Below are positions 52,177 to 63,957 of a stretch of 64,000 nucleotides of DNA, one piece after another (position 1 is the first letter of the stretch; every line of letters begins with the position of its first letter). The notes beneath the pieces were generated by a model, which saw nothing but the letters and a program-made list of their open reading frames with translations, had not been told where the DNA came from and made no database searches. The position numbers were made by a program, and so were the translations under genes. The DNA comes from Eriocheir sinensis. Its lineage: Eukaryota; Arthropoda; Malacostraca; Decapoda; Varunidae. Where the stretch lies: assembly GCF_024679095.1 (NCBI RefSeq), contig NC_066516.1, positions 24,843,718 to 24,907,717 of the forward strand, in the 5' to 3' direction.

Positions 52177-52520
52177 TAATTAGATGGAACTTTGATAATT
52201 GACATATTGCAAGGAAAACTAAACAGTATATTCAGTGGTAAAAGATGTGAGAGGTATGGTCTGATACTGCAATGTGAGTGCGCGTGTGTCTGGGTGTGAG
52301 TGTGTTAAGACCGCTTATGTATGTATCTATCTCTTCGAGCTATGTGTCTTTCCCTCTTTCTGTGTTGGGCGCAAAGAGCGATTCTCGGATCTACACACAG
52401 CGCCGGATGTCACTGAGGCGTTGGTGGGTCTCAGTCTGGCGGGGCGACGCGAATATTGCTCAAAGGCGCTAAGGGGATGTTGTGAGCTGTATGGAAATGA
52501 GCCTCCCCCCCTCCCTCCCC
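52177..52520. other. Unique sequence
   Basis: Non-repetitive; two short overlapping frames, none recognised. Confidence 0.3.
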
Positions 52521-52530
52521 TCTCCTGCAC

Positions 52531-52644
<114 letters not shown>

Positions 52645-52659
52645 TTTATTTTCCCCACT

Positions 52660-52765
52660 AATTCTCTCTCCCCTAAGCTGTTTTCCATATTTCTATCATC
52701 ACTCCCTCTAATTTATCCTTTGCTTGTTTTCCGCACTACATCCTCCCTATTTTCTTCCTCCCATC

Positions 52766-52841
<76 letters not shown>

Positions 52842-53060
52842 ACCATTCAGCTATCTTTCCTCTATCTTCTCTTCATCCGTTCCTTGTTTCCCTTTCTACA
52901 TCACATTTTCTCTTTCCACCCTTTCTCCCCCATCCTTCCCACCTTTCCTTCATGATTCCTTTACACATTCCTCGTTTCCCTTCCTTCATCACCTTCCCTT
53001 ATCCCCTACTCTCTCACCTTCCTCCCCCTCTTTACTCACTCCTCCTTTTCCATTCTTCTG
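52660..53060. repeat. Pyrimidine domain with second CT run
   Basis: C/T-rich sequence containing a CT run at 52770-52838 (about 34 units). Confidence 0.9.
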
Positions 53061-54170
53061 ACTTAATCACGCAGAAAACACATTTCATAGACAAATTTAC
53101 ACAGGAAATGTAATTTTCGGGGCTCATTATTCTATCGCTCTGCAGAGTAAATTGAATTAAGAGAATATGTTAACGTATTATGTATTCTGTCTACCTGCGA
53201 AACTGTGACTTTGTGTGTTAGGTTTGTACGTATGTATTTATGATTAAGTATATAACCTTTTATATATATTTTTTGAGGTATCATGTATATTTTATTTTTG
53301 GACTATCTCATTGAACACAAAAGGACGTGAAAAAATAGTGAAAAGAGGTGGAAAAGAAGTGAATCGGACACATGAAAGAGTGGATTGAAAACTTTAAAGA
53401 GGCTTTGGTCGTCACATCAAAGAAGCTGTTCGTAGTAACACTGGGAACACAGTATTGTTTCCAGCCAGTTCTCGTGTGTCCGTGAGTGCGGGGGATCAGT
53501 GGGTAGGCTCTCGGCATGCTGGGAGACTTGGAGGTGAATTCTACTAAACTTCCACCTTCAAATCCCGACAAATGTTTGTAAATATGTCAATGTTACGTGA
53601 GGCGGGTACGAGTTAATCTCATCCTCAAACACCTAGGAAATTGCAAGTTGCATATTAAACAATTTGTCGTTTGTACATACGTTCGCCGTGTGCCACAAAT
53701 TGGTGTTTGCCTCGGCGGTGAATCGCGCCTCCAATACGTGGCTGTGCACCGGCTGACTCGAGTGTGGGCACAGCTGTCGGTGTATCTGCGTCCCTTATCA
53801 GAGGCACGGCGCTGTTTGCATACTGAGCCTCTGTAACTGTTTTCCTTCCCTGCCTCCCCTGTGTTTCGTTAGCCTCAGACAGAAGCAACTCAAACACTGC
53901 AGTGCTTATACACTCTAATAGATGTGTATCAATATTGCTGGACTAACGTATCCTGGCCCATCTCCTATGCAAAGGGATGTCAAATCCTCTTTCGTTAAAG
54001 TAGAGGCTGCACCTAAATTTATCCTTAACGGCGAAGACTTCTGGTATATGTATTGGTGTACGATTCGCTTTGCTAGTGGTTTCTATTTCCTTGTTAATAT
54101 TCTAAGTAAAGAGAGATCAAACGCTCTTTCATTTCAATATAAGCTGAAGTAGAATTTACCCCACGATCAC
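53061..54170. other. Unique AT-rich sequence
   Basis: Non-repetitive except the possible SINE head; no gene recognised. Confidence 0.35.
53491..53545 (+). mobile_element. Possible tRNA-like SINE head
   Basis: GGATCAGTGGGTAGGCTC resembles a tRNA A-box/D-arm. GGTGAATTCTACT 32 bases later is a poor B box. The body of the other SINE family is not present. It could be another, decayed family or chance. Confidence 0.25.
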
Positions 54171-54173
54171 ACA

Positions 54174-54176
<3 letters not shown>

Positions 54177-54234
<58 letters not shown>
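54177..54234. repeat. CT microsatellite
   Basis: 29 CT units. Confidence 0.97.
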
Positions 54235-54240
<6 letters not shown>

Positions 54241-54309
54241 ACCTCTTTGTCGATGAAAGTTTCTCGGGTGTTTGCGAAAGAAGGGAATGAAAAAACAAGC
54301 CCTCTAGAC

Positions 54310-54450
54310 AGTGTATCCAACCAGACCATACCGAACACGGCTTTCCTGACCACACCAGACAAACCGACATCCGACAAACCCGACAGACCGGCACACCAGA
54401 CCAGAGGCGACCACACCCAGCCACACCCAGACAGGCGAGACAGCAAGAAC
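54310..54450. repeat. CCAGAC/CCGAC short-word repeat
   Basis: ACCAGAC, CCGACA and CACCCAG words recur without strict spacing. Confidence 0.6.
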
Positions 54451-54689
54451 AGGAAAAAAGCCAGACATAATTAAAACGAGATCTACAGACACGACGCAAA
54501 GAAAGGGATTAAAAAAAAAAAAAGACAGCAGCTCACGACAGACAGTGGATAGTTTTGCCGGAGGTGGAGAAAAAGGATGCTGTTTTAATGTCATTGTTAT
54601 GGTGTCGATAATGAAGGTGATGTGCAGATGGTGATGATGATAGGGATGCTGCTGCTGCTGATGATGAAATAGAATAGTAGTAATTATAA

Positions 54690-55030
54690 TTCGTTCTTCT
54701 CTTTTCTACTTCTTCTTTTTCTTCTTCTTTTTTCATCTCCATTTTCATCTTCTTTTTCATCATCTTCCTTTTCACTATTATCCTTTTCATTTTCATCTTA
54801 TTTTTCATCGTTTTATTTTTCATTTAATTCTCTTTCATCTTTTTCTTTTTCTCTTTCATCTTCCTTCACCTTCTCTTTCATCTTCATCTTTTTCATCTTC
54901 TCTTTTTCTTTTCCTTTCTCTTTCTCCTTCTCTTTCACCTACTCTTCTTCTCTTCTTCCTCTTCCTCCTACTCCTCCTCCCCTGCTCTTCCTCTTTCTTC
55001 TCCTCTTCCTCTTTCTCCTTCTCTTCCTCA
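54690..55030. repeat. TTC/TTTTCATC polypyrimidine tract
   Basis: TTTTCATCTTC-type words repeated many times, then CTCTTCCTC words. Confidence 0.88.
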
Positions 55031-55171
55031 CTTTTTTTTATTATTAGGTATTTTAAAATAGCACAGTTTTTTTTATAACTATTACTCGCTTCATTATTAC
55101 GTGTAAAGTATATAAGAGGTGCTTACTTGCTGGGTATGACAGTAATTATTAAGTGCAAAGAGCAGAGCCGA

Positions 55172-55301
<130 letters not shown>

Positions 55302-55338
55302 GAGCGTACATGGTCTATCTAAATATCAATCTGTTAAA

Positions 55339-55415
55339 TATATATGATAGATACAAATAGATAGATGGAGACAGATAGATAGAAAGATAGATGGATGGAT
55401 GGGCAGATAGAGAGA
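55339..55415. repeat. GATA/GATG tetranucleotide repeat
   Basis: GATAGATACAAATAGATAGA, then GATAGATAGAAAGATAGATG and GATGGATG. Confidence 0.9.
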
Positions 55416-55517
55416 CATCAGACAGGCAGACAGGCAGTGAGGGACACACAGGGAGACAGCGGGAGAAAGGATTAAGGTTGTCACAATTGCTTCAGATCGA
55501 GGAACAAAGCACTGCAG

Positions 55518-55518
<1 letters not shown>

Positions 55519-55568
<50 letters not shown>
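55519..55568. repeat. CA microsatellite
   Basis: About 25 CA units. Confidence 0.97.
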
Positions 55569-55570
<2 letters not shown>

Positions 55571-55587
55571 GTCACCTGTGTAGGCCC

Positions 55588-55595
55588 TGACGTCA
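55588..55595. promoter_or_regulatory. CRE-type palindrome TGACGTCA
   Basis: Second full TGACGTCA in the window, again preceded by CCC as at 35218. Isolated motif, function unknown. Confidence 0.25.
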
Positions 55596-55630
55596 CGCGC
55601 ATCCAGAGTATTGAGTAACGCCGCTGACCT

Positions 55631-55654
55631 GTGTGTGTGTGTGTGTGTGTGTGA

Positions 55655-55729
<75 letters not shown>
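55631..55729. repeat. Compound GT-GA microsatellite
   Basis: GT run (55631-55653), ATGT, GA run (55658-55729). Confidence 0.97.
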
Positions 55730-55732
<3 letters not shown>

Positions 55733-55923
55733 TATTAGAGACCTTCCTACCTATCAATCAATTTATATATGTAATTAGCTTAATGACTTGTAGCACGCTT
55801 CGTTACACGCGTTAAACGAATAAAGACCTTTTTGATGTTTAACCGACGAGCTTCCTTAATTAGCAGGTAACACAAACACTTCCTGGAGAGGGATTAATTT
55901 TATACTAGACTCCATATTATAGT

Positions 55924-56027
<104 letters not shown>

Positions 56028-56110
56028 CAATTATCACCCTACTCTCAATGTCAGTTTTCAATTTGTGTATCGTGTTCAAAACGGGAACGCTGCTGGAAGA
56101 GGCTCGTAAA

Positions 56111-56112
<2 letters not shown>

Positions 56113-56180
<68 letters not shown>
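56113..56180. repeat. GT microsatellite
   Basis: 34 GT units. Confidence 0.97.
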
Positions 56181-56184
<4 letters not shown>

Positions 56185-56625
56185 CCCTCTTTTTCTCACT
56201 TAATTATTCCATCCTACCTTTTGAAATCGTTTAAACTCTCATCCTCTATTCTATTTTCCTATTTATCTTGCTTCCTTCTCATCTCTTCTCCCTTTCTTCC
56301 TAACTTGTTACTTCAACCTTTTTTTCGTCTCTTGTCCTCATACTCTCATTTGCCTTCCATATAATGTTTTCCCTTTCCCTTTTCTCCTTGTACTCATGAT
56401 TCTCACTTTTGCCTTTCTTTACATGTTTTTTTTCCCCTTTTCTCTTTCCAGTGCTGCTATGCTCCCTCTCTCCTTTCCTTCCATCTTTCCATCATCCCTT
56501 CCTTTCGCACTTATCTATCTATTTATTTTCTTGTCCTTCCTTGTTTTCCTAGCACTTATCTGCTTCGCCCTTCTGCCTTCTTCTCGTATTTGTGCGTCTA
56601 TCTTTTTAAGTGCGTTTATATTTCC
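56181..56625. repeat. Polypyrimidine tract
   Basis: T- and C-rich low-complexity DNA; Phe/Leu/Ser frames are artefacts. Confidence 0.75.
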
Positions 56626-57141
56626 TGGGGGGGGAGAGAGGAATACAGACCAGTGTAAAGTAAACGGGCTTAGTAATTACATATGAATCTCTAATTCCGT
56701 CAACACACGTACTTCACCCCATCAAAGAGGAAATGGAAGAAAATATAAATTCATTTCGCCAACATTTTTCTCCTGGTCGACAGATGGGTTTGAAATTGAC
56801 AGCCTTTCCCTGGCGGCCTCAAATTATGATCCTGGCTAACCAATGCTAACGAACGTCTGCCCACACGCACCAACGCACTCACGTCATAGAACACGCACAT
56901 ACACACGCACGCTCTCGCACCAGCCCCCCCCCACACACTAATATCAGATGATGAGTTTTTAGTAAATTCCCTGACCCCAAAAAGAACATCACTAAATCAT
57001 CACAACTACATTTTTTTTCTCTATTGTACTCAGTGAAATACATTATTATTAAAACAATAAAAAAGCAAGTAAGAAAACATTAAATTCCTTAAATTGAATC
57101 TCCAAAAATCACATTATCCAGCACGAAAACTTCTGAAAATT

Positions 57142-57265
<124 letters not shown>

Positions 57266-57329
57266 AAACACACACAGTCGCCTGAGTCCGAACAATACAC
57301 CAAATTAGTCACAATAACTATAATCGGAG

Positions 57330-57950
57330 GACACCAATTGGCTGTGGACAGATTTGGATGTCAGGGAAGCGTGACTGGGAACGATCCAAGGTAAGCTGAT
57401 AATGACAGGTGCACGTGCGAAGGAAGGAGGGCGAGGGATAGAGGCGGGGCACAAGGGTATGAATGGAGAGTTGGGAAGTGGATCTTATGTGGGAATGCGA
57501 ATTGAGAAAAGGCACGATGTTTAGGACGGATTATATGGCAGAGGGAAATCAAGGCAGGATGAAAGTACAACGGTATAGGAGGGAGAAGGGTGATAGATGG
57601 TGTGTATAAGCTCGAGTGGAATGGGTAAAAGGCCGGTGCGAGTTATAGGCCCAATGGGAAAGCATGGTTATGATGGTGGACTATGTATCTGGTAAGGAAG
57701 GTGTGGTAAAATCTGCCGTTGCTGTGTGGGTATGAGGGATGCTGAAGGACGGGATTCTGTAAGCTGTGGGGGCTGAGGGAAAGTGCATAAAGGCATAAGT
57801 GAAGAAACGGGAGGGAAGTGGATGTTGTGGTGAAATGAATGGGAAGGAAAAGAATAGATGGTATGAGTTGTGGGATATGGGTGAAGATATGTTGTGTGGG
57901 ATGGAAAATGGGAAAAGGCAAATATAGTGAGTGAATAATGGATCGCTGAG
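57330..57950. repeat. Degenerate G-rich sequence
   Basis: GGGA, GTGGGAT and AAGGCA words recurring without a fixed period, similar in texture to 42180-42900. Confidence 0.45.
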
Positions 57951-58099
57951 TATTTTGTTAGTGGGGAAGGCAGCTCCTCGCGATCTCTGTCCTGCGTGTG
58001 ATGTTAATGTTCCTTCCCTCTTTCCCAAGGCAGCATAATAAGTACCACACCGTCATGGACTTTGCTCGTGATGCTTAGACACGGAAACATAGTGACTCT

Positions 58100-58560
58100 T
58101 GCACACAAACTCGGGTGCTGGGAGAGGCCGCCGCCGCTAAAGGTAGAAAACTGGTGGCTACCCCGACCCTCCCCGGCACCTCCCCAGCGCTGTGCTCAGT
58201 GAACATTACGAGACGTTAACTGTAGTGAAAGCAATACAGAAGAAAATATAAGTAGTGATAAACATACACACACTAACTCCTAAGGGTGTGCTGTTCTCCT
58301 TCCCAGTGAATAAGAAAAAAAAAAAAACTGTGGCCGAGCTGCTGAAGGTGGCGGCGACGGCGACAGAAAACTAAACCTAACCCTCGGATTGGAGTCCATC
58401 GTCAGTTGGAACCTCAACCTTCCCTTCTTGCTCACTTCGCTTCTAAGAAAGGTAAGTGTTCCCTCAAGTCACTGGCATCGTGGCATTTTTGTATAATACT
58501 ATGAGTGGCAGGGGTCAAGAACACAGTGATTTGGTAGGTAAGTGTTATTATATTTATGCC
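58100..58560 (+). promoter_or_regulatory. Candidate promoter / untranslated first exon, weak
   Basis: Non-repetitive and CpG-bearing. TCAGTT at 58402-58407 fits the arthropod initiator consensus. The consensus donor AAAG|GTAAGT follows at 58448-58457, and a second TAG|GTAAGT lies near 58541. No ATG-led frame of note, so if real this would be a non-coding leader exon. No TATA box at the expected place. Confidence 0.2.
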
Positions 58561-58689
58561 GCAGCTGCTCCCTAGCTGCTGAGATTAGCTCACACCAACG
58601 GACGTCTCTCTACGAACGAAAATAAAAGAGCAGAGCCTCACCACACTAAAAAAAGCATTTACCTACGATTTACAGGAAACAGACAGGTC

Positions 58690-59143
58690 TCGTTTGAATC
58701 CTTTCTTCTATGAAGTGTCGCACATTGGTCTCACAAGCGTTTGGAAATCAAAGGCCACCGAAACTACAGACAGAATCAAACACTTTCAAATGGAAGACGA
58801 ACAACCTATATCCCATTCTACTAACTTTTGCCGGGTCGTTCAATTAAATTCCGCCGCGGCTTTCCATTACCGTGAGTGGAATGTTTCCATAACCAGCCGC
58901 GACTCGGCGCGCACCGCTGACGCGAGAATTATATCCAAAAAATATTTCGCGCGTCATTTGATGTCGGGGCTGTCGAGGCCGGCGTGGCGGACAGCTTAAC
59001 GGGATTACTCGACTCCCCTCAGCGCGGCCCGGCCAGGCACCGTTAACAACATTCTTTCTGCATCAAAGTTTGGAGCGACAAATGTGCTTGTACCTTTTAT
59101 TTTGGGTCGCTTAATGACCGACCATTACTGCGGCCTGTTGGGT

Positions 59144-59145
<2 letters not shown>
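58690..59145. other. Unique island, candidate conserved non-coding element
   Basis: Non-repetitive, with mixed CpG-rich and AT-rich blocks and an AACGGGATTA (K50 homeodomain-type) core near 59000. A 101-codon frame at 58694 is unrecognised. Sequence texture is unlike its repeat-rich surroundings. Confidence 0.3.

Positions 59146-59148
<3 letters not shown>

Positions 59149-59190
<42 letters not shown>
59149..59190. repeat. GT microsatellite
   Basis: 21 GT units. Confidence 0.97.
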
Positions 59191-59196
<6 letters not shown>

Positions 59197-59414
59197 CATC
59201 GGGCCATCGTGAATATCGTTCATAAAGACATTTCCAAACCGCCACCAGTTGTCCTTCACGGGTCGCTGCCACACGTGTACCTCGGCGTGTTTCAAAACCC
59301 GTCCCTGGCTCGTCAGATGAGAGGCTGGACCCAGATGACCCTCGCTGGGATGATCAAACTGCACCTCACGTTTCAGTGCGGGAGCTTGCAAGCGCACGGT
59401 GAGTCGCTGGGAGG

Positions 59415-60425
59415 TAATGCATGAATAAACTACACATCATGTTTCATCTTCTCTGCATGAACGACAAATAAGAGAGAAGGAATGCAAGAGCGCGCTTCCC
59501 TTTTGTTTTAGTGTTTGGAAAAATACGTTTAGTGAATACATGACGCCGTGGGGATGGGTTACTTACACTCATTATATTTACTTTTATGAGCAGCAAATAA
59601 AAGGAGAGAGATGTCGGACCGCGTCGGAGTTGTGTTGCTGTTTGAAGGAATATGTTGAATAATTGCACGGTGCCGTTTGGATCGGTCATTTTCACAAATC
59701 TGTCTTTGAATTTCTTCTATTTAAGACCGGCAAATAAAGGGCAAAGGATGTTAAAGAGTGTCTCAGTTTTGCAAGAATATGTTGAATAAATACACGCTAC
59801 CCCCTGAACGGACTATTTGCACGCACCTGTCTGTGTTTATTATTTTCTTTATGAACGACAAAGACAAGGGAAGGGACGTCAGGGTGTCATTCAGTTCTGA
59901 ATCTCTATATGATAGGAATGTAATAAGTGCATCCATTATGCTGTAAGAACATAGAGTAGCATGTGTCCCTCTTTGGTGAACGAAATTTGGAATACATTAT
60001 AATTACTTCCTCTTTATGATCAACAGATGAGAGGGGAAAGATGCTGTAACGTGTTTCATTTCCGTGTTGATGTTTGGTAGAAAATAAATACACGATGCCT
60101 CAAAAAAACTGCCGTGCATGTCTCTCTTCTGAATCGCGCCTAGTAATTCTGGCATCTTATTATGACGAACAAACAAGAAGGAAAAGGTGCATAGCGTGTC
60201 TTGCTCTTCCATTCCAATACGCAGATAAATACACAATACCTCAAAAAATAGCCGTGGCATGTCCCGTTTCTGAATCGCGCCTTGTAATCCTGTGGTCCGA
60301 TTATGATGAACAAATAAGAAGGAAAAGGTGCATAGCGTGCCTTACTCTACCATCGCTGTTTGGCGGAAAAAGTTAAGTAAATTCACGGTGCCCTGTTGTT
60401 ACTCTGGCATCTGATTGTTACTCCC
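59415..60425. repeat. ~140-bp tandem array, about eight copies
   Basis: The CAAATA/CAAACA/CAGATG anchor recurs at 59465, 59594, 59731, 59859, 60024, 60170 and 60311 (spacing 129, 137, 128, 165, 146, 141). Upstream of the anchor most units have GAATATGTTGAATAAATACA-like sequence or remnants. Downstream they have AAGGGAAAGGATG...GTGT. Two units near 60131 and 60272 are very similar (GAATCGCGCC through GAAGGAAAAGGTGCATAGCG). A 100-codon frame spans these two only. Confidence 0.88.
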
Positions 60426-60429
60426 GAGG

Positions 60430-60805
60430 CCGAAGAGAACGTAACACAGTGGTATATAATATGCACGTGATCAACCACCCACTCCCTTTCCATTTCCTCC
60501 CCCCACCCAACACCCTCAACCTCTACCACGTAATCCACCAAAGCCATCAACCATCTCCTCTTCTCCGCCTCCTATGCACCCACCCTCGCATTCCACCTAA
60601 AAGGAAGCGATCCAGGAAGTGTTATGTGCTCGTTATTCACCAAAGACCTCCTTCCCTCGCCCCTCACTCATCCTCCCCCCCCCCCGTTCAGCCTTCACTG
60701 CAGAGGAGAAACGGGAGGGGGCGCGTGCTGGGGGGTAAGGGGGACGGCACACGTACCACTGGATGATGGACCCAAATCTCTTTAATGGAAGGGAGCTCGC
60801 GGTGG

Positions 60806-60810
<5 letters not shown>
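60430..60810. other. C-rich then GC-rich unique stretch
   Basis: CACCCTC/CTCC-rich, with a C-run near 60680; no gene. Confidence 0.35.

Positions 60811-60854
<44 letters not shown>
60811..60854. repeat. AC microsatellite
   Basis: 22 AC units. Confidence 0.97.
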
Positions 60855-60861
<7 letters not shown>

Positions 60862-60869
60862 CACATACA

Positions 60870-61725
60870 TTTAGTTATTTACGATGATTTTCTTGACACG
60901 TAAAATTTCTCTTAACAGTTACATATTGTTTTGTTCGTTACAGAAGTAAGTTCCCATGCTGCTACTTGACGTGAGCAGACTGACAAACACTATATGTATG
61001 TACACAAGGAATGGCCCGCCAAGCCTACTCCGCCATCGCGTGCTAACCCGTGCAAGCCAGCAGCTTCCCTGCCGCTGGTGCATTTCCGCCGCACTGACCT
61101 GCATAAAGGCGCTCCTCCTGTAAACTAATGATATTAAGTCGAAGGTGAATTCCCTTTAACTGAAGCGGTAATGTAATTATATGTAATTAAGCCTTAGTTT
61201 GTGTTCTCTTAGAATAATTAAAATCTAACAATATTATTTTCTCATGCTGTGTTACCTAATCTTCACAGTTTATCAAAGTTTATTTATTTTGCTTAGGATT
61301 CTTCTTCATTATTCCCTTCAACGTCTGTGTCTTACGCATGTCAGGGCTACGGACTTTGCAACTGTGATAGCATTTACATTCTTTCAGCTATTGCTATTGC
61401 CCTTCGTTCATTAATAACAGTAAGAATAGTAATAACAACTTAAGACTGGTCACTTAAAAAAAACCCACTACTTAACGCGTTTGTATTGGCAAGAAAATAA
61501 CCTTTCGCAGAGTGACGGAGGTGTCGTGCTGGGCCATGCTGGAGGACGGGAAGGTGGGCTGCCACGTCTGGCTCTCTGACCTTCATTCGTCCTCACAGCC
61601 TGTTGACAATTTTTTTTTCTGTAACTGCCCGCGTTCGTGTGTAATGACGCACATTCACCTCTAATGGGTTGGAACACTCACCGACTCCCTGCAGACTATG
61701 GAAATCCTCGACTCCATCACCGCGC
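60870..61725. other. Unique AT-rich sequence
   Basis: Non-repetitive; no gene recognised. Confidence 0.35.

Positions 61726-61726
<1 letters not shown>

Positions 61727-61770
<44 letters not shown>
61727..61770. repeat. AC microsatellite
   Basis: 22 AC units. Confidence 0.97.
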
Positions 61771-61772
<2 letters not shown>

Positions 61773-62305
61773 CACACTCAATCACCAGCGCTCACCCTCC
61801 GTGGTACACCTGCTGCCGCCCCGCCGCCCTCTCCTCCGCCACCAAAATAAGTACCGCTTTGATATGTCGGTAATTTTATAGTTATTATTACCGATAGTCT
61901 TCCAGTTATATCATCCAGACTATAATAATTCGAACTGATATACTGAACTGCTGGAAGCCAAATCATGTGCACTCTCAAATGCTTTTATCGAGGTTGAGGA
62001 TGAATACACTTCTACATCAACTCGAAACAGAAGAGGGAGTGTTGAAGGCTCTCTATATCTTTCGCATCATCCAGAAGATATTGCGACTAACAGGCTACGT
62101 TGAATTGATATAAAGCAAATCTGGTGCATATTCATAAGTTTCGATCGACGCTGGAAGTGACTATACAATGAATGATCAACACGAGCAGACGAGGCGGTGA
62201 TGGGAGTGACGTTTGACCCTAATCCCAAGACAAGTGTTGTGAACCTCTTACAAACTCTTGAGGAGATTCTATCCTCCCAAAGGTGCTTGGAGAGGCCCTT
62301 GATCC

Positions 62306-62308
<3 letters not shown>
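61771..62308. other. Unique sequence
   Basis: Non-repetitive; no gene recognised. Confidence 0.35.
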
Positions 62309-62371
<63 letters not shown>

Positions 62372-62460
62372 CTCCTCTCCCCTCCATCCCATCCCATCCC
62401 TTCCCTTTCCTCCTTCTCTCCCTCCCTCTCTCTCCTTCCACCTCCTCGTCCTCCCCGCGG
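62309..62460. repeat. CT microsatellite and pyrimidine tract
   Basis: About 30 CT units (62309-62368), then CCATCCCATCCCTTCCC-type sequence. Confidence 0.95.
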
Positions 62461-62689
62461 CCAGTCGGAGCGGCGAACACCGGGCCTGACAGACCCTCCT
62501 GATGGTACCACATTTGTTCGAATCTGCTCCTGAAATCTGTGCCTCATCGATTTCCCTCCCCGTCAGCGCTATCGCCCACTATTTCTTATCTTAATGGCTT
62601 CCGTCATATCTCCAACTACCCAATCATTTAGTGGGCAGGTTACGCGGCTTCGAGGGTTTGTCGTGTACATGGGTAGTGGTATTCTGTCC

Positions 62690-63140
62690 ACTCACTTCAC
62701 CACTTCACCTTCCACCGATTCATCCAACCACTGTCTCTGTATCTATCCTCAGTAGAAGCCTCCACTACACAATGCAGCTTCTCCAGTCCCTTACTCAGCT
62801 TTCCATTCCTTTCTGCATCCTAACCCAACTAATCTAACCTAACCTAATTCGGCTCTTCCACGTCTTCTCTCTGCCTCTCCCTTCCTTCAATTAACCCCTC
62901 CTCTCTCTCATGAAGCCTCTCCGCTCCCTCACTCAACTTCTCAGCATCACTCAACTCTTCCACTCCTTCTCTCATCCTCTCCTTTCCTTCAAGCAACTCT
63001 CTCCTCTCCGCTCACTCAACATCTCACCATCACTCAAGCTTTCCACGCCCTCACTCAATCTCTGGATCCTCTTAACCTTTCCATCCCTCTCAATCAACCT
63101 CACCATCAACCTCTTACCCCCTCACCTCAACCCCTGGAAC
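62690..63140. repeat. Pyrimidine tract with CTCACTCAAC words
   Basis: CTCACTCAAC/ATCACTCAAC and CTTTCC words recur at irregular spacing. CTAACCTAACCTAA (62834-62847) equals just under three arthropod telomere-type units in reverse. Confidence 0.65.
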
Positions 63141-63149
63141 ACGCCCAAG

Positions 63150-63660
63150 AGCATGCGTCGAATCAGTTATCTCTTTATGTTTTCTCCCCCGCGGCACAGC
63201 CTTGCTTTAGGGTGAAGAGTCCGCTCCTTACTTTCTCCCAACCATGCACTGCTTATAATTATTTACTGCGCGAATCTGTCCGTTTAATAAAAAGAGGATT
63301 TGAAAGATCAACTCCTGGAGCGCTTTGGTCTCCGGGATTCCAATCAAATTAGCAGAGAAATCCTGAACGGGCATTAATGGGATTCCGCCTTTCAATCAAC
63401 CCCATCAATAGGGATCAAAGTCTTGGCTGTATGTACATTTTATTCTTGCACCTTTTGTTTTTTTTTCGTGCACGTCTTTTTTTTTCCTCGCCCCTGACAG
63501 CTCCTCGAGGCGTTCTTCCTCTTGGCGAGGCAGCAGTGCGAACGTTTCTTATTTTCTTTTCAATTCAGCTCCGAGGAGAGTAAAAACGTTTAGCTGAAGG
63601 ATGTGGTGCGAGTTGGATTTTTATTTCTTCACCGTAGCCAAAAGATCAGGATTTTCTTAA
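63150..63660. other. Unique island, no gene supported
   Basis: Non-repetitive, with GCATTAATGGGATTCCG near 63372 (homeodomain-type cores). A 68-codon frame at 63377 is unrecognised. Confidence 0.3.
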
Positions 63661-63833
63661 CGTTTTTTTTTGTCTTTTGTCTTTTGATGTTTTTTTCCGA
63701 CCTCTTCATCATCTTTCTCTTCTTTGATTCTTTTGACATCTTTTCTTCATTTCTTTAATTTCTCTTCACTTCTTGTTCTTGCTTAAATTCTTGTTCTAAT
63801 AACTAACTTGTTCTTTTAGTTTCTCTTCCTTCC

Positions 63834-63957
63834 TTTTTTTTACATCAAAGGATACGGCTCAAGGGCAACAAAAAGAGTTAAAAAAAAAAAAGCCAGCTAC
63901 TCGCCGCTCCCACAAAAGTAAAAAGTAAAGAGTAGCCAAAAAGAGAGGTCAATTTCG
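63834..63957 (+). mobile_element. Short dispersed element, copy 4
   Basis: T-run, ACATCAAAGGATACGGCTCA, AGGGCAACAAAAAGAGTT, an A-run and GCCAGCTACTCGCCGCTCCC. It ends with ACAAAAGTAAAAAGTAAAGA and GAGAGGTCAATTTCG. It is the fullest copy on the right side and lies inside a pyrimidine tract (CTTCC before, CTCCTCC after). Confidence 0.85.
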
